From positions 62,001-126,000 of the forward strand of contig JAXGGA010001646.1 of the NCBI GenBank assembly GCA_038373865.1: DNA of 64,000 bases. Reading direction: 5' to 3'. A model generated the notes under the pieces. It saw only the letters and a list, made by a program, of their open reading frames with translations, did no database searches and was not told the origin of the DNA. The position numbers and the translations under genes were made by a program. The stretch is from Uloborus plumipes. Lineage: Eukaryota; Arthropoda; Arachnida; Araneae; Uloboridae. This document shows positions 55,081 through 64,000 of this stretch, piece after piece (the stretch's first letter is position 1; each line of letters opens with the position of its first letter).

Positions 55081-56250
55081 TCTTTACTAATAATATAAAG
55101 CTGTAGAGTTTGTTTGTTTGTTTGTTTGTTTGAACGCGCTAATCTCAGGAACTACTGGTTCGATTTGAAAAATTCTTTTTGTGTTGAATAGTCCATTTAT
55201 CCAGAAAGACTTTAGGCTATAGTTTGAAAAGATTCGATAAGCGATTCGTTTTTTATTCGAATTCAAGGCAATTTTCTTTTTGCAAGGCCTCACCCGATTT
55301 CTTGCAATACTTGGTTCATTAAAACCATCAATAAAAAATAAACTAATTATTCCACAGTTTTGATTTTTACGCCATTGGATAGAGTGATATTTTTAACCCC
55401 AGAATTGATTCGACTTACAGTCGAAGAACCAAGCGTTTATCTCCACTAGAAAAAAAGTTACAAGCTGTTTGAACTTTGAGTTCGAAAACCTCTTTCCTGA
55501 TCAAACTATTAACGTTTTATTGCGTTGCTATGGCGACATCTTTTAAATTCATTGTTGGTGTCCTTTTCTTCATTTCGTTTCTTAAAAGCATTTCATTTTA
55601 CGGCGTTTCAACAAGGCAAATAATGCGATCGTCCGTGTTTCACTTGAATTCCTGCCTACTTAATGACTTATATTTTTTTTTCTGGTACCATTTTGAAAAT
55701 GTGTTTCAAATTAAATTGTAATTCATGTTTTTAGCAGGGATTTTTTTTTGGCTGCGATCTAAATATTAAAACAACTTTTTTGTTTGGAATTTTGCAATTA
55801 ATGTTACAGGAAGAGAGCGGCTTTGAAATATTTGGTTTTGGTAGGGAATTGTATTCGTTTATTAGGGAGAGTGTTAAATATGTGCTACTTGACATTGTTT
55901 ATATTCCTGAGGAAGCATGTGCAAATAATGCGATTGACTTTTTGATGCGGGAAAGTTTTTTAGCGAGCCGCTTTAGCGGGGAGTAGTTTTTTGAAACCGG
56001 TTTCGCTAAAACTTTCCTCCCTCCTTTAAATGCGAGCCGCCTTGGCGGCGAGTAATTTGTTTTAACTTTCCTTACTACTTTAAAGGCGAGCCGCCTTGGC
56101 GGCGAGTAGTTTTCTGAAACTTTCCTCGCTACTTTAAAGGCTAGCTGCCTTGGCGGTTATATATCATTATATACCGCCTTGACGGCGAGTAGTTTATTTA
56201 AATTTTCATCACTACTTTAAAGCCTGTGCAACGCCGGGCCCCACAGCTAG
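55081..56250 (+). mobile_element. Helitron copy 3 in an IMMP2L intron
   Basis: 1170 bases, A|TCTTTACTAATAATATAA ... GCCGGGCCCCACAGCTAG|T, same family as copies 1 and 2. It is flanked by a diverged 20-plus-base direct repeat (GTGAAACT.ATAAAAGCG), unusual for a Helitron. Confidence 0.85.
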
Positions 56251-56276
56251 TGTGAAACTAATAAAAGCGTATTAAA

Positions 56277-56622
56277 ATAGATGTTGTTTTTACAGTATAA
56301 TACAGCTAAATTTACAATAGCAGACTAAAATTACTAGTTTACAGTAATAATCTGCAAAATTGTTAGTTTCACAGATTATTACTGTGCATTTTACAGTTTT
56401 AAATTGGAACCTCTGTAGCCAGTATTATACTGCTGTTTTTACAATGCTATACAGCTAATTTTATGGTGATATTGCTAATTTGACAGTAATAAACTGTGAA
56501 ATTGCTACTTTTGCAGTGATAAACTGTAAAGTAGCTATTTTACAGTTTATTACTGTGCTTTTACAGTTGCCAGTATTACATTGTAAAAACAACAGCTTTT
56601 TTTTTTTTTACAGTGTGCTGAT
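56277..56622. repeat. TACAGT-family repeat in an IMMP2L intron
   Basis: GATGTTGTTTTTACAGTATA start, several ACAGTAATAAACTGTGAAA units, end TTTTTTTTTTTACAGTGTG. Confidence 0.75.
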
Positions 56623-56629
56623 CAGCACC

Positions 56630-57190
56630 ATGTCAAGAGGGCAAGCTTGCGAATTTTCGAGCGCTATGGCAAGAAGGCAACAGCTTGAGTTTTGCACATT
56701 TTTCAATGTTTAGAGGACTGACTTTAGAGTTGAGTCAAGCAAATTTAACGTTTCGAGAAAGGAATGGAGACATTATAAAATGCAAAAACACGTTATAAAA
56801 TACCTAATATAGTTCTCCCACTTGAGAAGGAAAGGCTAAAAATAAGTTTTGAGAAACTTTTTAAATTGGACCAGATGTTGAGGGAGTCATAAAATGCACG
56901 GCTTAACGTAACATAATGAAAGCAAAAGTAATTTTTAAAGGAGTAAACGCCAGACATGTGGACTAGAATATTTGATTCAGGGACAATTTTAAATCCAAGA
57001 ATTACAGTAGCTGCTATAAGAGTCAAAGATGTTAAATAGTTATGTCAACTTGTCTAACCCGAGTGCATTAGGTAGCCGGGTCAAATTTCTTAAATTTTCT
57101 CCTTTTCAATAAGCAAGCACAGAGAAGAGACACACAACCACACAGAAGAGACACATAACCACAAAAAGCAGTATTCTTCCGAAGTGCTCT
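56630..57190. other. IMMP2L intron, no feature recognised
   Basis: AT-rich with a short AGAAGAGACACA duplication near 57120. Confidence 0.35.
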
Positions 57191-57198
57191 ATACCCAC

Positions 57199-57954
57199 TA
57201 GGGATGCACCGATTAATCGGCAGTGGCTGTACTTATTAGTCTGCCACTTTGCCGATTATTATGAATCGGCAAAATCAGGCCGATTAATCGGCTGAAAAAA
57301 TATTTTTTAAATATTATTCTTCAATAAGTATACCTTCACTAAGAAACTATGATGAATATTTTTATTAACTATAATAACAATCCTCACAGTTGATATAAAG
57401 TGTTTAATACATTAATTCTCCTACTTAAAATAAATACATACATAGACAATGTTGCAACAATTTTCATGTGGCGATGGTTTTCTCCTTAGCACAGTGCTTT
57501 TACACAACCTCTAATTTTCACAAAGAATAAAAGTCTTAAACTAAATTGCTTTATTTTTTTTAATTTTTTAATTAAAAGTGCTCCTAAATTGGAGTGCTCA
57601 CCACAGACTCTCATCGCGTCCCCATTTTTTTGAATTTTTATGTCCGATTAACAGTTAACAATGTGTTTATGAAATATTATTGACAACAATAAGAAATATT
57701 GCTTCTTAAAAATTTTATAAACTATTGAAATTATTTTGTGAAGATTAGAAAAATGGAAAAAAAATCTTCTCTCAGAAATAAATAACTTACAATTTTCAAA
57801 CTCGGTATTGCATAAGAGAAAAAACAGTAACTGGTAAAATTGGTAGAATTAAAAACAATCATCCCTATCATCAATCGCCTTAACCGATTAATCGGCCGAT
57901 TATCAACAACCGATTAATTAGTAATCGGCCAATTTGTGAATCGGTGCATCCCTA
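57199..57954 (-). mobile_element. hAT-type MITE, TAGGGATGCACCGAT ends, copy 2 (inverted)
   Basis: 756 bases, TAGGGATGCACCGATTAAT and GAATCGGTGCATCCCTA, exact duplication ATACCCAC (57191-57198, 57955-57962). It is in the opposite orientation to copy 1 across the IMMP2L exon at 54638-54737. Confidence 0.9.
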
Positions 57955-58153
57955 ATACCCACCATAAAATAAACTGTCGCAGTTGATATCCGTGAGCTAT
58001 CAAACACAAAAAAGGGAAGGAGCAGTCATAAAATCAGTTTTATTCATGTTATATTTTATCTTGAGAAGTGACTCGAGAAAATTATCCAGCATTAAATAAG
58101 CTCGACGAACTTCGGCAATAAAATCGCAATAAAGAATACATGTGGTAGCTCAC

Positions 58154-58219
58154 CGAATAGTTTCTCCTTCCATGGCTATGACACGTTTGATGAGCTTCTG
58201 GCTTGGGTCTCTGGGACAC
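58154..58219 (-). CDS. IMMP2L: IMMP2L, mitochondrial inner membrane peptidase subunit 2, exon with the catalytic lysine
   Basis: On the - strand the exon follows a tttttctag acceptor and ends at a GTGAGC donor. It reads C-P-R-D-P-S-Q-K-L-I-K-R-V-I-A-M-E-G-E-T-I-R, with the last Arg codon completed by the next exon. This is the S26-type signal peptidase block of IMMP2L/Imp2. In this family the lysine of the I-K-R-V motif is the general base of the Ser/Lys dyad. The enzyme removes sorting signals from intermembrane-space proteins, with a partner subunit (IMMP1L), in the inner mitochondrial membrane. The serine-bearing exon and N-terminal membrane helix lie further 5' (beyond 60 kb) and were not found. 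Splice phases to the 54737 exon are compatible. Confidence 0.9.
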
Positions 58220-58282
58220 CTAGAAAAAAAAATCATCGATTAGACAAGAATGAATTTCATTTCTGTTTCTGTTCATTCACTG

Positions 58283-58592
58283 CACTGCAAAAAAGCTGTT
58301 GTTTTTACAGTATAATACTGGCAGCAGAGTTTCCAGTTTAAAATAGTAAAAGCACAGTATATGAAACTGTAAAACTAGCTATTTTAGTTCATTACTGCAA
58401 AATTAGCAATATTACCATAAAATTAGCTTTATTATACTGTAAAAACAACAGTATAATACTGGCAGCAGAGGTTCCAGATTAAAACTGTAAAATGCACAGT
58501 ATAATAAACAGTGAAACTAGCAATTTTACCGTTTACAACTGTAAAATTAGCTGTATTATACTGTAAAAACATCTAATTTTTAGTGTAATCCG
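58283..58592. repeat. TACAGT-family repeat in an IMMP2L intron
   Basis: CACTGCAAAAAAGCTGTTGT, ACAGTATAATACTGGCAGC twice, end GTATTATACTGTAAAAACAT. About 64 bases upstream of the IMMP2L exon. Confidence 0.75.
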
Positions 58593-58627
58593 AAAAAGGG
58601 TAAAAATCCAGATTAGTGTATACAATG

Positions 58628-60338
58628 CCCAGGTAGCGCAAAAAACGTTTAAGGGTGAATATCAGGAAAAGTGCCAATTTGATCATGGAAATTTTCATTT
58701 TTTAAAGATACTCAGAAAATAAAATTAATAGAGTATTTCAAATACACATTAGTAACATTTTTTTTTTAATTCGGGGCATGATCAAGGTGAACATTTACCC
58801 CCATTTTAGGGGGGGGGTTGTCTTTGAGCGTTACCGACATGATGAGAATGCTACCGATCTGACAAATATTACAGATTTCACACTTAGTGTACAAAAGTAA
58901 ACACATTCACTACATTTTATGTTTAAAAAGAAAATAATAATTACTTAGAATCAAATAACACTTACACAATACACAGCCTGAACTCTTTTTTTGTTTCATA
59001 AATAAAACTGGAGACTAATAAAAAGTTAGCTAAAGTTTAAATTAGTGCGACAAAGTTTTTTTCAAACAGATAAATAGGTTTATAGTTAAAAAATCAAAAT
59101 GAAATAAAATTCTTAACACAATCTTAAAAAACGAAATTAATTCAAGACAGTCAGAGTTTGGCGGGGGAGGGAAATTTGCGCTAAACTGTTCGTAAGTTTT
59201 CCATTTTAAAACAAAATTATATTTTTGGGTGCAGCAGTCACGAATGAAGTTCCGAATATTGATGTAAAAGAAAAGAGTGTAAAAAATGGCAATAATTTTG
59301 AGTGAAAACTCAAATTTTGCGAAAAAATTATTATTTTTGAAGCATTAAAAAAAACAATAAATAAACAGCTTCCAACAATGGAAAATTTGGCAGGAAAAAC
59401 GACGCACTTGAAATTATCTTTGTTCTTTAAAACTCAACTCATAACACCAAGAAAGAATTGCGAAAAAACATCGGTAACGCACGCATCAGTTTCGTAACAA
59501 ATATCTTCTACTTCGGCGCTGCCGACCTGACAAATTTCCCGTAATATGATAGCTGAACATCCCTAATTAAAGATTCGAAAATAAAAACACCTTAATGTCC
59601 ATGGCGATAGGTTTCTTTTTCATTATGCAAAAATAGATTGAAAAATTAATTTATTTTGTGTTTTAATTTCCGCTGCCGACATGACACTTCATTTGGTAGA
59701 AACAGAAAAGTCAAGATTGAAAAAATCTTACCTGTTATTCAATGCAGCCGAAGTGAAAATTTTCCATCGGAACTGAAATATCACATATTAGAGCTTCACC
59801 CAGCGTAATTTTTTGGCGTCCAAAATGTTTTTGTCTAGATTTTATCATTCGGGAAGTTGGCTCACTCGTCATGTTATGAGAACTTGTGACAAGCAGAAAT
59901 TTCTTTTTTTATCGATCTAAATTCATTTTATCTTTAACACAAGAGTTAATCGTCATAGATGAACATAAAACACGTTACTTCCTTTTATATTTGTTTCTGC
60001 TGCGATGTTCTATAATCCACAGGATTTTTTTGAACTTTGCAATTCGAATGTGTGACGCGCTGCCGACATGACATTGAGGCAATAAAAAGAGTTCTATTGT
60101 CACAAATTAAAGTAAAACCTGAAAATTTTGTCATGGATTGTATGTGCGACGCAGTTTACTGTATGAGAAAAAAAAAATATTTGGGTTTTATTTGGAAGTG
60201 CTTGAGAAATTCATTTGTGACTTAAATTAGCACTTTTCCCGATATTCACCCTTAAACGTTTTATAAACGTTTTTAATCCGTTGTCACAACGTTAATAACC
60301 ATTTTACAACCTTTAAAACACGAAGTGTGCTACTTGGG
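58628..60338. mobile_element. Element N3 with CCCARGTAGC ends
   Basis: 1711 bases: CCCAGGTAGCGCAAAAAACG at the left, GTGTGCTACTTGGG at the right. Long inverted subterminal blocks GTTTAAGGGTGAATATC / GATATTCACCCTTAAAC and AAAAGTGCCAATTT / AAATTAGCACTTTT. A GCTGCCGACATGACA motif recurs four to five times inside. No clear target duplication and no protein recognised. Confidence 0.7.
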
Positions 60339-60530
60339 TAGCTATAAAAATTCCATAACAAAACACCTATATTTAAATTTTCGCAAAAATGATAACAATG
60401 AAAAAATATCTTTAAAAGCTAAAAATGAGCAATAGTTTTCTGCATTCAGACAACCCTATGATTGGATACCTTTTGGTGAAAGAGTGTCATATACCATCGT
60501 GTTAGTCATACTTTTATCTAAATTTATGTA

Positions 60531-63115
60531 TCTATATATATAAAATTAAAGTTTGATGACGTCATGGGTTCGGGTCAAACGCTCTCCAGGAAAATTTACG
60601 CAACGTACGATTATGAAAATTGGTACAAAATTAGTCCGCATACTGATGATATGCAAGACGTAGCCGAAATTTTTTAATTCGCCCCAGATTTTTTAAAATT
60701 TAATTGAAACTATATAATTAACAGCGTATTTCCTCCATTACTTTGTGTAACATTATTTATGAATGGCAACAGTTAAGACTTAAGAATCTTACGAACAGGA
60801 TATATTCTCGCGATAATAATTATTATTATTAAAATGCATTAAGTTGGTGGATGCTGATAAACGGATAACAGTTAAATATAGATGATGATTGAAAAGTTAT
60901 TACTGTATATTCCTTACTGTATTTTTACAAAAACATAACACTACAAAGGAGTTTTTGCGGTTAAAGTGAAGACAATTGCCTGTTTCCTTTCATGTGCTAT
61001 TATTTCGTTTTCAAAGTAAATAATCCTATTTATTTTTCAGCTTCATTTTTAATCTTTGCTGGGTTTATGTTGTTTTGTTTATTGTTGCCTTATTTCTTCA
61101 AAGCCTCATTGAAACTACCTTTCAGGCTTTTAGTGATACCATGAGTTATTTTGTCTCTTTAATGGATTTTAAAAAGTAATATTGAAACAAGACAAAAATT
61201 TCTATGGAAGTGAAGAGTAATCAGCTGAATAATTAAATTATAAGCTGATTATAATATTGAATTTTTAAAAATTTTGAAGCTCACCAAATCAAATTTAGCT
61301 TTAAATGCTGCATTAGCATGTAACATCACCCGCAAAATAAATATATTGAGTATTTGATAAAGGTTGAAAGCTTCATTAAAAAGCAAAATTAGAAAAAATT
61401 TGGCGACAATTGAAAAAAAGAAAAACTGCCAAAAATCTCAGTTATTAAAATATTCTCAAAAGCATTACTGAGAAAGAATTCTCCACGTGTTCTTCAAGAT
61501 ATTGGTACCACGATCATTTCAGAAGTATCATTATGAAAAAAAAAAGATCCGCCAAACAAATTTTTGACGACCGAAAATCATCAAAAATTTTGAGGTAACT
61601 ACTAGCTGCCAGGGCAGCTAGATTAGCTTCCTGCGGCATGTTGATGCATAACGTCCCCCTTCTCTAACTTTCACCTCATTCTGAAGTTATATTATTTGAT
61701 ATAATTTAATGTTGATTCGATTTCAAGACATACCACCCATGGCGTTGCACGGGTACTTCGTGCCCTGAAAATAGTGAGGAAAATTTCAAGAAACTACTCC
61801 CCGCCAAGGCGGCTCGCTAACAGGCGCTTCACGCCTTTACTTTTCTCCTTTTTTCAAAAAATCATTCGAATTATTGAGATGCTTCGCGCCTTCAAGATGG
61901 TGAGGAAAGTTTCAGTAAGTACAGCTCGCTCAAAGGAAAAAAGCAGACATAGATACTCAGTTTTTAATATAAGTAGATGGCTTTTCAACAAATGAATGTT
62001 CCAAAATATTACAAGTACCTAGCGATAAAAATACTATGTAAGTTGTAAGTGGCCTGCTTATGAGTTTCGTGTTTGATTTAGTTAAGCCTTTATTCAAAAT
62101 TCTTATTATCATTGTTATCACTGTTTCATAGCAACCGCGTTTCAACAATGGATTTCATATTTAATCATTTATTAGGCTTTATCGCTTTAAATTTGACTAC
62201 TTATTAATTGATATCTTCGCTAATTAAAATCGTATAATTATATAAATTGAAACTAATAAAGCCTGAAAAATTTCCTATCTATCGGTACCTGGTTCGACTT
62301 TCAGTTCATTGGCGTTCAGGAGAAAGAAGCGTGACATAGATAGAAAGAAAGATACTCAGTTTTTAATATAAGTAGATAGTTCCCTCAAAACTTTTGCTGA
62401 TTTCTTTTTAAATATTTTTGTAAGACATTAAATATTGCCAAAAATAAAAACAATGATGGTAAATTTCTTGACTATTTGTCATGCTCGACGTTATAATAAT
62501 TTCTCTAAATGTTCCACTAAGGTTAAAAATAAATCTTCAAGTTAATGAAACAGGCCATTAACTGAAACTAAAATTTCGTCGAAATGGAAAATTATTTTTA
62601 AAAAAAATAGATACACACGTTTTTTGCTCCACTGCAGCTACAGATTTGGCGGTTAAAACAGATTTGGCGTTTTTTCTTTGTTTTGCGGCGGTTGTTTCTA
62701 TGCGCACGCAGTTATTTACCCCCCCCCCCCCCAAACAAAAATGGCAAAGAAACCTCTAAATCTTTCTTTAACCGCCAAATTTGTAGCTGCGGTGGATTTA
62801 ATACGCAAGTACCGAAAAACATAACATATAGGCATTGTTAAATATGGTAAATTTCGCCAAGCCAGAACGTATTCGTATTTTTAGAGCTCGAATGAGCTAC
62901 CTTGCGGTGATTTAAGATATTAGCTAAAGAGGTGAAACATAACAATTTTGCGAGGATAAAGCAGATGTCTTTTTTTCTTTTACAAACTTTGGTGAATTTA
63001 CACAACAACTTTTCATTGTTCTTGCAGCTCAGAGCTTTTTTATTCGGGAGTTATGCGACAGCAGCAATAATCGTTTAAATTTTACCACGGGCAAAGCCGT
63101 GGCGGGTCACTCTAG
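60531..63115 (+). mobile_element. Helitron with a nested Helitron
   Basis: A|TCTATATATATAAAATTAAAG at the 5' end; a CCACGGGCAAAGCCGTGG hairpin, then CGGGTCACT, CTAG|T at the 3' end. 2585 bases including the nested copy at 61602-62376. TGACGTCA occurs 26 bases from the 5' end. No Rep/helicase seen. Confidence 0.65.
61602..62376 (-). mobile_element. Nested Helitron, second copy of the 7100-8139 type
   Basis: On the - strand A|TCTACTTATATTAAAAACT ... CTGCCCTGGCAGCTAG|T, with the same internal second 5' end (61977). Lacks the hAT MITE of the 7100-8139 copy. Confidence 0.7.
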
Positions 63116-63119
63116 TAAC

Positions 63120-63265
63120 TTCATAAAACAATTGAATATTTTAAAATATTTTTTTTAAAAACACGATGAAAGTAATTCCTTTAGTTGTTACTTGTTAGTT
63201 TATTTCAATAGCTAGCTTAACTTTGATAATATTCAGAACTGCAATTTGCGAGAGGAAGGGAATAT
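63120..63265. other. No recognisable feature
   Basis: AT-rich sequence after the Helitron. Confidence 0.3.
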
Positions 63266-63270
63266 AGTGT

Positions 63271-63475
63271 ACCTCTGGTAAGTTGAGCTATGACCTTGAG
63301 AACGCTTGCTTCTTTTCGGGAAATTCAGTAAAATAGGAACGTGTTATTGGAGCGCATTTGAGTTGGAATACTATATGAAAGTAATCTATCCCCATTTAGA
63401 GCTGAATACAGTTCGCTATTACCTTCATAACAGGCAATATTGTCAAGGTCATAGCTCAACTTTCCAGAGGAGCAC
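63271..63475. repeat. Small inverted-repeat element
   Basis: ACCTCTGGTAAGTTGAGCTA and its inverse TAGCTCAACTTTCCAGAGG near 63455, with matching TATGACCTTGA / TCAAGGTCATA; about 200 bases. Confidence 0.55.
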
Positions 63476-63479
63476 CCAC

Positions 63480-63875
63480 CAACATTTTATTTGCAACACC
63501 TGCTATAGTAGCTGCTTTTATTTTCTTTATTATTTTATCTTGTTTTTTTAAGAATAGGAATGACTGCAAGAGTTGTAAAGTAGGGATGAAACAAACAGCT
63601 TTACTTTGAGCACATGTTTCAGTTGCAATGCACCCTCGCTCCTACCTTCTTCAGAAAAAAAAAAGCCAAGCAACATGGGGTTTTCCACGGTTTTTAATGA
63701 AAATGAATGAGGGATTATCAACTTCATTTCAGGGTGAAATACAAGCGTATCATTGTGAAAAGTTTTATTTTTAGGGTGAATTTCTATTTTCTGCACAGGT
63801 ATCCAGAACAATAGCAAAAATTTTGGGATTTTTAAGACAAAGTTCAAAATTTTAAGAATTTTAGGACAACTCCTA
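63480..63875. other. No recognisable feature
   Basis: AT-rich; the 99-codon frame on - (63548-63847) shows no family resemblance. Confidence 0.35.
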
Positions 63876-63879
63876 CACT

Positions 63880-64000
63880 AAAAAAAGGAATGTCGTTTTA
63901 CAGTATAATACAGCTATTTTTATAGCAATAAACTGTAATAATTGCTACTTTTACAGTATTAAACTGCAAGATCGCTAATTTTAGAGTAATAAACTGTAAA
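63880..64000. repeat. TACAGT-family repeat, cut by the window end
   Basis: CACTAAAAAAAGGAATGTCG then TTTACAGTATAATACAGC and AGTAATAAACTGTAAA. Confidence 0.7.

Noticed and set aside
59732..59772. 41-base - strand exon candidate with CAG acceptor and GTAAG donor
   Set aside because: Lies in element N3, does not resemble the expected IMMP2L sequence before the lysine block; splice-like sites of this quality occur by chance.
63548..63847. 99-codon - strand frame as an upstream IMMP2L exon
   Set aside because: No peptidase G-x-S-M motif and no membrane helix in the expected place.

Overview
This is an AT-rich window from a eukaryotic nuclear genome. It is intron-rich, contains two conserved nuclear genes for mitochondrial proteins, and is otherwise crowded with transposable elements. 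The gene content and repeat types (hAT and Tc1/mariner MITEs, Helitrons, Ty3/gypsy elements with a CsRn1-like gag, long fold-back elements) point to an invertebrate, most likely an arthropod and possibly a chelicerate. The species cannot be fixed from the sequence alone.

Genes. On the + strand, two exons (2566-2650 and 9355-9535) splice in frame and encode the end of a FAM162/UPF0389-family mitochondrial membrane protein. An AATAAA follows at 9605. On the - strand, three exons (58219-58154, 54737-54638, 53140-52982) splice in frame and encode the C-terminal half of IMMP2L, the mitochondrial inner-membrane peptidase subunit 2. They include the catalytic-lysine block and the conserved C-terminal box. 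The 5' exons of both genes were not found and probably lie outside the window.

Layout. 1-9.6 kb: the FAM162-like gene, its 6.7-kb intron filled by hAT MITEs with exact 8-bp target duplications, fold-back elements and a Helitron. 9.8-16.3 kb: a 5.9-kb fold-back element with a broken Tc1 transposon in one arm. 16.3-21.9 kb: a Ty3/gypsy remnant split by a 2.85-kb element whose ends are inverted arrays of a short AAAATGTCGC-containing repeat. 22.1-28.5 kb: a nearly complete, recently inserted Ty3/gypsy element with two LTRs, frameshifts and a fold-back insertion in gag. 28.6-31.7 kb: short tandem arrays and a TA-flanked inverted-repeat element. 31.8-39.0 kb: a large inverted repeat, with a Helitron in one arm that itself holds a MITE and an element carrying a 172-bp TGACGTCA satellite. 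40-52 kb: Helitrons, fold-backs, TACAGT-type repeats, a LINE/SINE-like patch and a second TIR element with unusually long flanking direct repeats. 52.4-58.3 kb: IMMP2L, with two inverted hAT copies around one exon. 58.6-64 kb: an element with CCCARGTAGC ends and a Helitron nested inside another Helitron.

The most unusual material is transposon biology. A satellite-ended element has an 8-bp duplication of GTCCGGAG. Three otherwise unrelated elements share CCCAAGTAGCA-like termini, each with its own iterated internal motif. Two insertions of one TIR family sit between 39-bp and about 80-bp direct repeats. A TGACGTCA core recurs at a 170-172-bp spacing in separate arrays. All coordinates were read by eye.
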